From: Streptomyces nigra | GTDB lineage: Bacteria > Actinomycetota > Actinomycetes > Streptomycetales > Streptomycetaceae | Direction of reading: 5' to 3' | NCBI RefSeq assembly: GCF_003074055.1 | Contig: NZ_CP029043.1 | Span: 1,666,501-1,730,500 of the forward strand | Length of the DNA stretch: 64,000 nucleotides | Shown here: in pieces, positions 35,762 through 45,756 of the stretch | Position numbering within the stretch: position 1 is the stretch's first letter | How the letters are laid out: each line of letters starts with the position of its first letter | The notes under the pieces: generated by a model | What the model was told of the DNA's origin: nothing | Database searches by the model: none | What the model saw: the letters and a program-made list of their open reading frames with translations, nothing else | Made by a program: the position numbers and the translations under genes

Positions 35762-38044
35762 ATGCGAGCCACCCTGCGCTGGGCGCACTCCGATCTGCGC
35801 ACGCACCGCGGCGAGGCGCTGTTCCTGGTGCTCGCCACGGCCGGGATCGTGGTCTCGCTGCTGCTGGCCACCGCCCTCTTCGGATACGCCACCAACCCCT
35901 GGCAGCGGGTCTTCACCCAGGCGCGCGGCGCGCATGTGTGGCTGCACACCGCGCCCTCCGCCGACACCGGGAAGCTGACCGGCCTCGACGGCGTCGAGTC
36001 CGTCACCGGCCCCTACCCCACCGCCTCCGCCACCCTGGCCTCGCGCGGCACCCGCGCCGCCGTCGAACTGCGCGGCACCCCCGAGGAGCCGTCCGTCGGC
36101 CGACCCCTGCTGACCTCCGGGCACTGGCTCGACCCGGCCGACCCCGACGGTGTGGTCCTGGAGAGCCGCCTGGCCCGGGCCCTGCTCGCCGCGCCCGGCG
36201 ACACCCTCACCCTGCCCGGCACGGACCGCACGGTCACCGTGCTCGGTGTGGCGGACAGCGCGGAGAAGCGCTACCGGCCCGGTGAGCAGCCCGGACTGGT
36301 GTGGGCGCAGCCGTCCGCGGTGGGCGAGCCGAGGGGGCGGGTGGTCGCGCTGCGTCTGACCGATCCCGAGGACACCGACTACGCCGTCCAGCGCGCCGTG
36401 ACGGTGCTGGGTTCCGGCGCGGTCAGCGAGGTCTCCACCTGGAAGCAGGCCCGGGCCGAGGCCCAGGGCGACAACCGGCTGCTCGGGCAGGTGCTGGGGC
36501 TGTTCGGGCTGGGCGCCCTGGTGGCGGCGGGGCTGGCCGTGCACGGGGCGATCGGCACCCGGATCCGCGGGCATCTGCGGGACATCTCGGTGCTGAAGGC
36601 GATCGGGTTCACCCCGGGCCAGGTCGTCCGGGTCTTCCTGATCCAGCATCTCGCGTACGCGCTCCTGGGCGCGCTGGCCGCCGCGGCCGTGGTCCAGGGC
36701 CTGGGCAGCCGGATACCGGGCCGGCTCGGGGACGCCGTCGGGGTGTGGCACGGGCTGCCCGGGCACACGGTGGCGCTGCTCGTGGTGCCGGTGGCGGTGG
36801 TGCTGTTCATCGGCGCGACCACGGGGCTGGCCGCGTGGCGGGCGGGGCGGGTGCCTCCGGTACCGGTGCCGCGGCGGGCGGCCTCCCCCAGCGGACGTCT
36901 GTCCGGTGCGGCCCGGAGCGCGCTGGGGCTACGGCTGCCGCCGGCGCTGGTGCTGGGCTGGCACCGGGCGTTCAGCAGACGGCTGCGGTCGCCGGCCACG
37001 GTCGCGCGGCTGGCGCTGCCGCTGCTGCTGATCGTGGTCGCGATGAGCGCCTGGACGACCATCGACCGCTTCGACGGCCGGCCTGAGCAGGTCGGCCTGC
37101 CCACCTCGCTCACCGTGCACGCCGACTCCGGCCTGACCGACCGGGCCGCCCGGACCGTCCTCGAGGACGACCCGCAGGTCGCGGCCGCCTATCCGGGGGT
37201 CGAGGTGGCGGCGCTGGTCCCGGGGCAGACGGCGACGATCGCGCTGCGCGGGCTCGGCACCCGGCAGGACCCCTACCCGTACTCCCTGGCCGAGGGCCGT
37301 GCCGCGACGGGCCGCGACGAGGCGGTGGCCGGCCAGGGTCTGCTGGCCCTGCTGGACGCACGGGTCGGCGACTGGGTCCGGATCACCGTGGGCGACCAGC
37401 CGCAGGTCCTGCACATCGTGGGCCGCAGCATCGAACCGGAGAACGCGGGCCGCGTCATCTCCACCTCCCTCGACACCCTCCGCGAGAACGACCCCGGGCT
37501 CGGCCCCACGCTCTACGAGCTGCGGCTGCGTCCCGGCGCCGACCCGGAGGCGGTCACCGACCGGCTGACGGCCGCCGGGAGGGGCCACCTCGACGTGCAC
37601 GCCGTGCCCAACCCGGCCGACGGGCTCTCTCCGCTGCGCGGGGTGATCGTCGGGCTGATCGTCGTCCTGGCCCTCATCGGGCTGATCGAACTGCTGACGG
37701 CGATCGGCGGGACGGTTCGCGAGGGCGAGCGCGATCTGCTGGCCCTGAAGGCCATCGGTCTGTCGCCACGGCAGATCACGGCGATCACCGTCGTGTCGAC
37801 CGGCTGCACCGCGCTCGTCGCCGCGATCCTCGCCACGGTGGTCGGCGTGCCGCTCGCGCACTGGCTCATCGACGCGCAGGGGGCGTCCAGCGGGATCGGC
37901 TCCGGCATCGCCGCGGGGCCGTCGGCCTGGCTTCTGCTGCTGCTCGGCGCGGCTGCGGTGGCGGGAGCGACCGCGCTGGCCGCGCTCCCGGCGTCCCGGG
38001 CGGCCCGCCGCCGCCTCGCGGACACGCTGAGCGCGGCGGCCTGA
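35762..38044 (+). CDS. FtsX-domain ABC permease
   Basis: 760 residues. One N-terminal helix (GEALFLVLATAGIVVSLLLATALF), an extracytoplasmic region (55-225), a first FtsX domain with three helices (GLFGLGALVAAGLAVHGAIGTRI... ISVLKAIGFTPGQVVRVFLIQ), a linker, a second helix and outside domain, and a second FtsX domain ending IGLIELLTAIGGTVREGERDLLALKAIGLSPRQITAI and [17 protein letters not shown]. This ten-helix duplicated layout is usual for Gram-positive permeases acting on antibiotics or lipoproteins. 50 bases after the ATPase. Confidence 0.93.
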   Translation: MRATLRWAHSDLRTHRGEALFLVLATAGIVVSLLLATALFGYATNPWQRVFTQARGAHVWLHTAPSADTGKLTGLDGVESVTGPYPTASATLASRGTRAAVELRGTPEEPSVGRPLLTSGHWLDPADPDGVVLESRLARALLAAPGDTLTLPGTDRTVTVLGVADSAEKRYRPGEQPGLVWAQPSAVGEPRGRVVALRLTDPEDTDYAVQRAVTVLGSGAVSEVSTWKQARAEAQGDNRLLGQVLGLFGLGALVAAGLAVHGAIGTRIRGHLRDISVLKAIGFTPGQVVRVFLIQHLAYALLGALAAAAVVQGLGSRIPGRLGDAVGVWHGLPGHTVALLVVPVAVVLFIGATTGLAAWRAGRVPPVPVPRRAASPSGRLSGAARSALGLRLPPALVLGWHRAFSRRLRSPATVARLALPLLLIVVAMSAWTTIDRFDGRPEQVGLPTSLTVHADSGLTDRAARTVLEDDPQVAAAYPGVEVAALVPGQTATIALRGLGTRQDPYPYSLAEGRAATGRDEAVAGQGLLALLDARVGDWVRITVGDQPQVLHIVGRSIEPENAGRVISTSLDTLRENDPGLGPTLYELRLRPGADPEAVTDRLTAAGRGHLDVHAVPNPADGLSPLRGVIVGLIVVLALIGLIELLTAIGGTVREGERDLLALKAIGLSPRQITAITVVSTGCTALVAAILATVVGVPLAHWLIDAQGASSGIGSGIAAGPSAWLLLLLGAAAVAGATALAALPASRAARRRLADTLSAAA

Positions 38045-38058
38045 CGGGCCTTCGGGCG

Positions 38059-38100
38059 CCGTCGGCCCGCCGAGCCGTCGTGGGCGGGAGGGGCCGACGG
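38059..38100. terminator. Bidirectional hairpin between the FtsX permease gene and pgi
   Basis: CCGTCGGCCC (38059-38068) pairs with GGGCCGACGG (38091-38100), and CCGCC/GGCGG extend the stem with an internal loop. It lies between convergent genes. Confidence 0.7.
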
Positions 38101-38137
38101 ACGGCCGAGCGCCGCCGCCCCACTCCCGCATCCGCCG

Positions 38138-39793
38138 TCACGCCCGGCCGCGCAGCTCCCGGTAGCGGGCGACGAGCGCCTTCGTCGACGCGTCGAGACC
38201 CGGCACCTCGGCGCCCTCGGTCAGCGCGGGCTCGACGCGCTTGGCGAGGACCTTGCCGAGCTCGACGCCCCACTGGTCGAAGGAGTCGATGTTCCACACG
38301 GCGCCCTGCACGAACACCTTGTGCTCGTACAGCGCGATCAGCTGGCCGAGCACGGACGGCGTCAGCTCGCGCGCGAGGATCGTCGTCGTCGGGTGGTCGC
38401 CCTTGAACGTCTTGTGCGGCACCAGTTCCTCGGGCACACCCTCGGCCCGCACCTCGTCCGGTGTCTTGCCGAACGCCAGCGCCTGCGTCTGGGCGAAGAA
38501 GTTCGCCATCAGCAGGTCGTGCTGCGCCTTGAGACGGTCGCTCAACTCAACGACAGGCTCGGCGAAGCCGATGAAGTCCGCCGGGATCAGCTTGGTGCCC
38601 TGGTGGATCAACTGGTAGTAGGCGTGCTGCCCGTTGGTGCCGGGCGTCCCCCACACCACCGGCCCCGTCTGCCAGTCGACCTCGCGTCCGTCCCGCCCGA
38701 CGGACTTGCCGTTGGACTCCATGTCCAACTGCTGGAGATAGGCGGTGAACTTGGACAGATAGTGGCTGTACGGCAGGACCGCGTGGGACTGGGCGTCGTG
38801 GAAGTTGCCGTACCAGATGCCCAGCAGACCGAGCAGGAGCGGGGCGTTGGACTCGGCGGGCGCGGTGCGGAAGTGCTCGTCGACGAGCCGGAAGCCGTCG
38901 AGCATCTCCCGGAAGCGGTCCGGGCCGATGGCGATCATCAGCGAGAGCCCGATCGCCGAGTCGTACGAGTAGCGTCCGCCGACCCAGTCCCAGAACTCGA
39001 ACATGTTGGCGGTGTCGATGCCGAAGTCGGCGACCTTCCCGGCGTTCGTCGACAGGGCGACGAAGTGCCGGGCGACCGCTTCCGGGCCGGCCTTCAGCTC
39101 GGCGAGCAGCCACTCACGGGCGGACGTGGCGTTGGTGATGGTCTCGATGGTGGTGAAGGTCTTGGACGCGATGATGAACAGCGTCTCGGCCGCGTCCAGG
39201 TCGCGGGTGGCCTCGTGCAGGTCGGCGCCGTCGACGTTGGAGACGAACCGCACGGTGAGGTCCCGGTCGGTGAAGGCGCGCAGCGCCTCGTACGCCATCG
39301 CCGGGCCCAGGTCGGAGCCGCCGATACCGATGTTGACGACGTTGCGGATGCGCTTGCCGGTGTGGCCGGTCCAGGCCCCGGAGCGGACCCGTTCGGCGAA
39401 GTCGGCCATCTTGTCGAGGACGGCGTGCACCGCGGGGACGACGTTCTCCCCGTCGACCTCGATCACCGCGTCGCGCGGGGCGCGCAGGGCGGTGTGCAGC
39501 ACGGCGCGGTCCTCGGTGGTGTTGATCTTCTCGCCGCGGAACATGGCGTCCCGCAGCCCGAACACGTCGGTCGCGGCGGCCAGCTCGCGCAGCAGCCGCA
39601 GCGTCTCGTCGGTGACGAGGTGCTTGGAGTAGTCGATGTGCAGGTCGCCGACCTGCAGGGTGTACCCCGTGCCACGGCCCGGGTCAGCGGCGAACAGCTC
39701 CCGCAGTCCCACACCGTCGAGCTCCTCACGGTGCTCGGCGAGCGCGGTCCACTCGGGGGTCTGGTTGAGCCTGGTACGGCCGTCTGCGTTCAT
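38138..39793 (-). CDS. pgi: Glucose-6-phosphate isomerase
   Basis: 551 residues, standard length. Interconverts glucose 6-phosphate and fructose 6-phosphate. Signature segments: [97 protein letters not shown] and [16 protein letters not shown] 39793 follows CTGAAGTCGGAC; the ribosome site AGAAGG is rather far. Confidence 0.96.
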   Translation of the reverse strand: MNADGRTRLNQTPEWTALAEHREELDGVGLRELFAADPGRGTGYTLQVGDLHIDYSKHLVTDETLRLLRELAAATDVFGLRDAMFRGEKINTTEDRAVLHTALRAPRDAVIEVDGENVVPAVHAVLDKMADFAERVRSGAWTGHTGKRIRNVVNIGIGGSDLGPAMAYEALRAFTDRDLTVRFVSNVDGADLHEATRDLDAAETLFIIASKTFTTIETITNATSAREWLLAELKAGPEAVARHFVALSTNAGKVADFGIDTANMFEFWDWVGGRYSYDSAIGLSLMIAIGPDRFREMLDGFRLVDEHFRTAPAESNAPLLLGLLGIWYGNFHDAQSHAVLPYSHYLSKFTAYLQQLDMESNGKSVGRDGREVDWQTGPVVWGTPGTNGQHAYYQLIHQGTKLIPADFIGFAEPVVELSDRLKAQHDLLMANFFAQTQALAFGKTPDEVRAEGVPEELVPHKTFKGDHPTTTILARELTPSVLGQLIALYEHKVFVQGAVWNIDSFDQWGVELGKVLAKRVEPALTEGAEVPGLDASTKALVARYRELRGRA

Positions 39794-39845
39794 GTCCGAC
39801 TTCAGCCTTCTTTCGTGCCTGTCCCAGCTGTTCCAACCTAATTGA

Positions 39846-41114
39846 TCAGCGCGGGACGTGAGCCGTCGTGACGTCGCCGTCCGGCGCATCAACAGATACG
39901 TCCCGCCCGCGCCCGGGTATCAGCGCGAGGACGGCCAGGACGAAGAAGGCGGCGGTGAGCAGCGCGGGGGTGTTGGGGCCCCAGGCGGTGGCGACGGCCC
40001 CGCCGAGCAGAGCGCCGACCGGGGCGCCGGCGACGGCCAGGGTGCGGAAGGCGGAGGCGACCCGGCCCAGCCGGTCGGCGGGGGTCCGCCGCTGCATCAG
40101 GGTCGTGGTGTTGACGTTCCACACCATGCCCATGAAGCCGAAGACGGCGAGGGCCGCGGCCAGCGCCGTCTGGCTGCGCACGGCACCCATGACGACCAGA
40201 GCGCCGATCTGCACGAGCCCGGCGAGCAGCACGGCCCGGGTCAGCCCGAGCCGGGCGGTGACCGGCCCGTGCCCGACCCCGCCCGCCAGGCTCCCGGCGG
40301 CGTACGCGGTGGAGGCGACGGCGTAACCGGTGGTGCCCGCGTCGAGCCAGCCGGTGACCAGGACGACCAGGGTGGCGACGAGGGCGCCCATGCCGATGTT
40401 GCACAGGGCGGTCGCGGCGCACAGGCCGCGCAGGACCCGGTCGCGCCACAGGGTGCGCAGCCCGTCGGCGATCTCCCGGCGCAGGGTGCTGCCGGCGGGC
40501 CGGGGCGCCTTGCCGGGCGGCGGGGTGCGCAGGGAGGCGACGAGGGCGGCGGCCACCAGGAAGGTCGCCGCGTCGGCGAGGAAGGGGGCGGCGGCGCCGG
40601 CCATGAGCAGCAGCGGCACGGCGGGCGCCCCGAGCAGTCCGCCGGCGATGCGCTGCCCGGTCATCAGCCGGGCGTTCGCAGCGCCCAGCGCGTCCGGGTC
40701 CACCAGGGCGGGGAGCAGGGCGGTGGCGGCGTTGTCGAACAGGGTCTGGAGCGTGGTCAGGGTGAAGGCGAGGGCGATGAGCAGGCCGATCGACGCGTGT
40801 CCGAGCGCCACGGCGACCGCGAAGACGGCGACCAGGGCGCCCCGTAAGGCGTCCACCGTCCACATCGCGCGCCGCTGGTCGACCCGGTCGGCGACGGCGC
40901 CGCCGAGCAGGCCGAAGACGATCCACGGCAGATAGCCGCAGGCGGTGACCGCGGCGATCAGCAGGGGCCGGTCGGTCAGTGTGACGGCGAGGAGCGGCAG
41001 GGCGGCCGTACGCAGGGAGTCGCCGAAGGCGGAGAGCACGGCGGCGCCCCACAGCCGGCCGAATCCGCCACGCCAGGCGGGCGCGCGCACGCCCGTCTCC
41101 CCCGTCGTCGACAC
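39846..41114 (-). CDS. MFS transporter (enterobactin-exporter-like group)
   Basis: 422 residues with about twelve helices. The start GTG is preceded by GGAGGGGGA. The loop 2-3 motif [25 protein letters not shown] and the N-terminal [19 protein letters not shown] identify the MFS_3 group of drug or siderophore exporters. Substrate unknown. It follows pgi in gene order on the same strand, 52 bases upstream of it. Confidence 0.88.
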   Translation of the reverse strand: MSTTGETGVRAPAWRGGFGRLWGAAVLSAFGDSLRTAALPLLAVTLTDRPLLIAAVTACGYLPWIVFGLLGGAVADRVDQRRAMWTVDALRGALVAVFAVAVALGHASIGLLIALAFTLTTLQTLFDNAATALLPALVDPDALGAANARLMTGQRIAGGLLGAPAVPLLLMAGAAAPFLADAATFLVAAALVASLRTPPPGKAPRPAGSTLRREIADGLRTLWRDRVLRGLCAATALCNIGMGALVATLVVLVTGWLDAGTTGYAVASTAYAAGSLAGGVGHGPVTARLGLTRAVLLAGLVQIGALVVMGAVRSQTALAAALAVFGFMGMVWNVNTTTLMQRRTPADRLGRVASAFRTLAVAGAPVGALLGGAVATAWGPNTPALLTAAFFVLAVLALIPGRGRDVSVDAPDGDVTTAHVPR

Positions 41115-41264
41115 AGGTCCCCCTCCCGGTGCGTCGACGCGTGGGCGCCGACGAGAACCACCGTAGAGGGCACCACTGACAACGGCCGCGGAGCGCGGAC
41201 GGGGCGGGGGGTGACACGGCTCCGGCCGGGTGCCCTGGGGCACCCGGCCGGTCGTCGATGTCTA

Positions 41265-41485
41265 GGGCCCTTCGTTTGGATCAGCCCGGCTGGGGCCGAC
41301 GGGACATGGTGACGTGCCCGAGCGGGGTCTGGTGCGTGCAACTGCAAGGCGCAGGAGGGCGTCGACGCGATAGGGGCCCCTCCCGCGCGAGCGAAGCCGA
41401 GCGTGGGGGAGTCGGCAACCGACGACAACGCCGCAGATGCGCGTGCCGGCCCCCGCGACGCCGGGATGATCCAAACGAAAGGCCC
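41265..41485. mobile_element. MITE-like element with terminal inverted repeats and TA flanks
   Basis: The left end GGGCCCTTCGTTTGGATCA and right end TGATCCAAACGAAAGGCCC match in 18 of 19 positions, and similarity (CCCGG) continues inward. Both ends are flanked by TA (41263-41264 and 41486-41487), the target duplication made by IS630/Tc1-mariner transposases. The 221-bp body has no open frame for a transposase. It is a non-autonomous element needing an enzyme encoded elsewhere. The right TA is part of the rbpA-like stop codon. Confidence 0.72.
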
Positions 41486-41820
41486 TAGATCTCGCCGCGC
41501 AGTTTGGCGAGCGCCTCGGCGAGGATCGCCTCGCCGTCCGCGTCGCTGCGCCGCTCCCGTACGTACGCGAGGTGCGTCTTGTACGGTTCGGTGCGCGGCG
41601 GGTCCGGCGGGTTGTCCCGGTCCTGTCCGGCGGGGAAGCCACAGCGGGGGCAGTCCCAGGTCTCGGGAACCTGCGCGTCGCTTGCGAAGCTGGGCTGCGT
41701 CTCGTGCCCGTTGGAGCACCAGAAGGAGATGCGCAGACGCGGTGCGGACTCGCCGCGCTCGGCCTCGCCCATCGGCCCCGCCCCGACCCGGCTTCCTCGG
41801 ATCGCGTTGCCACTTGCCAC
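41485..41820 (-). CDS. rbpA: RbpA-family RNA polymerase-binding protein
   Basis: 111 residues. RbpA proteins bind sigma and core RNA polymerase and stabilise open complexes. The layout is kept: an N-terminal RGSRVGAGPMGE tail, a zinc-ribbon-like core (FWCSNGHETQPSFASDAQVPETWDCPRCG), a basic linker and a C-terminal sigma-interacting helix pair (THLAYVRERRSDADGEAILAEALAKLRGEI). It differs in length and sequence from the classic Streptomyces RbpA (THWDMLMERR type), so it may be a paralogue. GTG start with AGGGAG eight bases upstream. The TAG stop uses the MITE edge. Confidence 0.8.
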   Translation of the reverse strand: MASGNAIRGSRVGAGPMGEAERGESAPRLRISFWCSNGHETQPSFASDAQVPETWDCPRCGFPAGQDRDNPPDPPRTEPYKTHLAYVRERRSDADGEAILAEALAKLRGEI

Positions 41821-41950
41821 GGTCGTAACTCCCTGCGTGATGGTGCCGCAAAGCGAGTCGGCGTTTCGCTTCGCTGCGAGCGCCTCAGTCTACGTAAGGC
41901 CCAACGCGCGTCCAGTGATTGGAGTTACAAGCCCCCCACACCTAGACGCA

Positions 41951-42000
41951 AGCCCCATGATAGGCCGCGCTGAGCTGCGCGTACCGAACATGGGGCCTTA
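41951..42000 (-). terminator. Weak hairpin downstream of secG
   Basis: CCCCATG and CATGGGG, with an inner GCGC/GCGC stem, follow the secG stop on the minus strand. Possible terminator; the rbpA-like promoter must also lie near here. Confidence 0.4.
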
Positions 42001-42022
42001 CGTGAAAACGGGTGCGTGCCGG

Positions 42023-42259
42023 TCAGTTGTTCACCTTGATCAGCATGCCGAGCACGACAATGCACGCGAACCACAGCAAACCGACCACCACGGTGATCCG
42101 GTCCAGGTTGCGCTCGGCGACGGAGGAGCCGCCGACGGACGACTGCATGCCGCCACCGAACATGTCGGAGAGGCCGCCGCCCTTCCCCTTGTGCATCAGC
42201 ACCAGCAGCATCAGCAACCCGCTGAAGACGATCAGGGCGATCGAGAACCCCAAAACCAC
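42023..42259 (-). CDS. secG: SecG preprotein translocase subunit
   Basis: 78 residues with two transmembrane helices: FSIALIVFSGLLMLLVLMHKG and ITVVVGLLWFACIVVLGMLI. The loop GGGLSDMFGGGMQSSVGGSSVAERNLDRI is typical of SecG, a helper of the SecYE channel. GTG start. Gene order secG-tpiA-pgk-gap, read back along the strand, is conserved in actinobacteria. Confidence 0.94.
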   Translation of the reverse strand: MVLGFSIALIVFSGLLMLLVLMHKGKGGGLSDMFGGGMQSSVGGSSVAERNLDRITVVVGLLWFACIVVLGMLIKVNN

Positions 42260-42381
42260 GGCTGGACCAACTCTCTCGGACTCGGATGAACGACGGGGGC
42301 ACGGCAGCCGCGCGGAGCGAGCCACGCATCGAGGCCTACCATGCCCCCGCAAGGGTACGACGGATCGCCGCTATGGCCTAC

Positions 42382-43158
42382 TCACTGGTCACGGAAACGC
42401 ACGATCTTGACGAACTCGTCCGCGTCCAGCGAGGCACCGCCCACCAGGGCGCCGTCGATGTCGGCCTGCGCCATGATCTCGGCGACATTGCCCGACTTCA
42501 CGGAGCCGCCGTACTGGATGCGGACCTTGTCGGCCACGTCCTGCGTGTACAGCTCGGCGATCTTGCCGCGGATGGCGGCGCAGACCTCCTGCGCGTCCTC
42601 GGCGCCGCAGACCTTGCCGGTGCCGATGGCCCAGACGGGCTCGTAGGCGATCACGACGGTCTCGGCCTGCTCGGCGGGGAGGTCCTTCAGACCGCCCTCG
42701 ACCTGGGCGAGCGTGTGCGAGACGTGGTTGCCCGCCTCACGGACGTCCAGCTCCTCGCCGACGCACAGGATCGGGGTCAGACCGTGCTTGTAGGCGGCCT
42801 TGACCTTGGCGTTGACGAGCTCGTCGGTCTCGGCGTGGTACTGGCGGCGCTCGGAGTGGCCGACCGCCACGTACGTGCACTTCAGCTTGGCCAGCATCGA
42901 CCCGGAGATCTCGCCGGTGTAGGCGCCGGAGTCGTGCGCGGAGAGGTCCTGGGCGCCGTACTTGATCTTCAGCTTGTCGCCGTCGACCAGGGTCTGCACC
43001 GAGCGCAGGTCCGTGAAGGGCGGCAGGACCGCGACCTCGACGGCCTCGTAGTCCTTGTCGGCCAGGGCGAAGGCGAGCTTCTGGACGTGCGCGATGGCCT
43101 CGAGGTGGTTGAGGTTCATCTTCCAGTTGCCCGCCATCAGCGGCGTGCGCGTGCTCAT
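42382..43158 (-). CDS. tpiA: Triosephosphate isomerase
   Basis: 258 residues. Interconverts dihydroxyacetone phosphate and glyceraldehyde 3-phosphate. Catalytic Lys in [10 protein letters not shown], His in [11 protein letters not shown] and Glu in [16 protein letters not shown] are all present, as is the phosphate loop GGSVKSGNV and GALVGGASL. Six bases after pgk, with GGAGG in the pgk end as ribosome site. Confidence 0.96.
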   Translation of the reverse strand: MSTRTPLMAGNWKMNLNHLEAIAHVQKLAFALADKDYEAVEVAVLPPFTDLRSVQTLVDGDKLKIKYGAQDLSAHDSGAYTGEISGSMLAKLKCTYVAVGHSERRQYHAETDELVNAKVKAAYKHGLTPILCVGEELDVREAGNHVSHTLAQVEGGLKDLPAEQAETVVIAYEPVWAIGTGKVCGAEDAQEVCAAIRGKIAELYTQDVADKVRIQYGGSVKSGNVAEIMAQADIDGALVGGASLDADEFVKIVRFRDQ

Positions 43159-43164
43159 AAAGAG

Positions 43165-44376
43165 TCAGTCCTCCAGTGCGGCGAGGCCGGGGAGCGTCTT
43201 GCCCTCGAGGTATTCGAGGGAGGCGCCGCCTCCGGTCGAGATGTGGCCGAATGCCGTCTCGTCGAAGCCCAGGGTACGGACGGCCGCGGCGGAGTCGCCG
43301 CCGCCCACCACGGTGAAGCCCTTGGAGTCGACGAGCGCCTGGGCGACCGCCTTGGTGCCCTCGGCGTAGTCGGGGTGCTCGAAGACGCCCATCGGGCCGT
43401 TCCAGAAGACGGTGGCGGCGTCGGCGAGCTTCGAGGCGTACAGCTTGCGGGTCTCCGGACCGATGTCCAGGCCCTCCTGGTCGGCGGGGATGGCGTCCGC
43501 GGCGACGGTCGTGGGGTGGGCCGGGGCCTTGGTCCTCAGGTCCGGGAACTCGGACGCGACCAGGACGTCGACCGGCAGCACGATCTCCACGCCGCTCTTC
43601 TCGGCGCGCTCCAGGTACTCGGTGACGACCGGGATCTGGTCCTCCTGGAGGAGGGAGATGCCGACCTCGTACCCCTTGGCCTTGAGGAAGGTGTACGCCA
43701 TGCCGCCGCCGATGAGCAGCCGGTCGGCCTTGCCGAGCAGCTGGTCGATGACGGCGAGCTTGTCGGAGACCTTGGCGCCGCCGAGCGCGACGACGTACGG
43801 CCGCTGGACGTCGTCGGTGAGCTTCTTGAGGACGCCGACCTCGGTGGCGATGAGGTGGCCGGCGTAGTGCGGCAGCCGGGCCGGCAGGTCGTACACCGAG
43901 GCGTGCTTGCGGTGCACCGCGCCGAAGCCGTCGCCGACGTAGACGTCGGCGAGCGCGGCGAGCCGGTCGGCGAAGGCGGCGCGCTCGGCGTCGTCCTTGC
44001 TGGTCTCACCGGCGTTGAAGCGCAGGTTCTCCACGACGGCGACCTGTCCGTCGGCGAGGCCCGCGACGACTCCCTGGGCGGAGTCGCCGACCGTGTCGGT
44101 CGCGAAGGACACGTCGGTGCCGAGGAGTTCACCGAGGCGCGCGGCCGCCGGGGCGAGCGAGAAGGCGGGGTCCGGGGCGCCCTTGGGGCGGCCCAGGTGG
44201 GAGGCGACGACCACGCGGGCGCCCGCCTCGGCGAGGGCCTTGACGGTGGGCAGCACGGCGCGGATGCGGCCGTCGTCGGTGATGGTGGTGCCGTCCAGCG
44301 GCACGTTGAGGTCGGCGCGGACGAACACCCGCTTGCCGGCGACGCCTTCGGAGAGAAGTTCGTCGATCGTCTTCAT
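43165..44376 (-). CDS. pgk: Phosphoglycerate kinase
   Basis: 403 residues. Makes ATP and 3-phosphoglycerate from 1,3-bisphosphoglycerate and ADP. Sequence marks: [22 protein letters not shown] at the N-terminus, [22 protein letters not shown], the nucleotide loop and [11 protein letters not shown] near the C-terminus. ATG preceded by AGGAGT. Separated from gap by a long hairpin, coupled to tpiA. Confidence 0.96.
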   Translation of the reverse strand: MKTIDELLSEGVAGKRVFVRADLNVPLDGTTITDDGRIRAVLPTVKALAEAGARVVVASHLGRPKGAPDPAFSLAPAAARLGELLGTDVSFATDTVGDSAQGVVAGLADGQVAVVENLRFNAGETSKDDAERAAFADRLAALADVYVGDGFGAVHRKHASVYDLPARLPHYAGHLIATEVGVLKKLTDDVQRPYVVALGGAKVSDKLAVIDQLLGKADRLLIGGGMAYTFLKAKGYEVGISLLQEDQIPVVTEYLERAEKSGVEIVLPVDVLVASEFPDLRTKAPAHPTTVAADAIPADQEGLDIGPETRKLYASKLADAATVFWNGPMGVFEHPDYAEGTKAVAQALVDSKGFTVVGGGDSAAAVRTLGFDETAFGHISTGGGASLEYLEGKTLPGLAALED

Positions 44377-44445
44377 GTAGGGGACTCCTGGGAAGAGCTC
44401 GTGATCGCTCGGAAGCGCTCGTGATCCAACAGGTCTGTTCTGTAC

Positions 44446-44498
44446 GTGAGTCAGGGCTCGGGCGGCGCGTCCCTGCGCCGCCCGAGCCCTGACCTCAC
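44446..44498 (-). terminator. Long hairpin between gap and pgk
   Basis: Bases 44450-44468 (GTCAGGGCTCGGGCGGCGC) are the exact complement of 44475-44493, with a 6-base loop; four more pairs follow after one bulged C. It probably ends part of the gap transcripts, letting gap be made in excess of pgk and tpiA. Confidence 0.8.
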
Positions 44499-44520
44499 AT
44501 CGAGGTGCCTGCTCTGGATA

Positions 44521-45606
<1,086 letters not shown>

Positions 45607-45657
45607 CTACCTCCCAGAAGCCGCCGTGGTGACATCCAGATGCCTCATACACGGCAC

Positions 45658-45692
45658 GGCGGCCCGTACCCGTCAGTAGGGTACGGACCGCC
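45658..45692 (-). terminator. Hairpin downstream of the M14 carboxypeptidase gene
   Basis: GGCGGCCCGTACCC (45658-45671) pairs with GGGTACGGACCGCC (45679-45692) with one mismatch and a 7-base loop. Confidence 0.65.
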
Positions 45693-45756
45693 CCGCCCAG
45701 GAGCCCGGATCGGCCGATCCGGTCATGCTCCGCCGGGCGTGCGCCACCTCGGCGAG

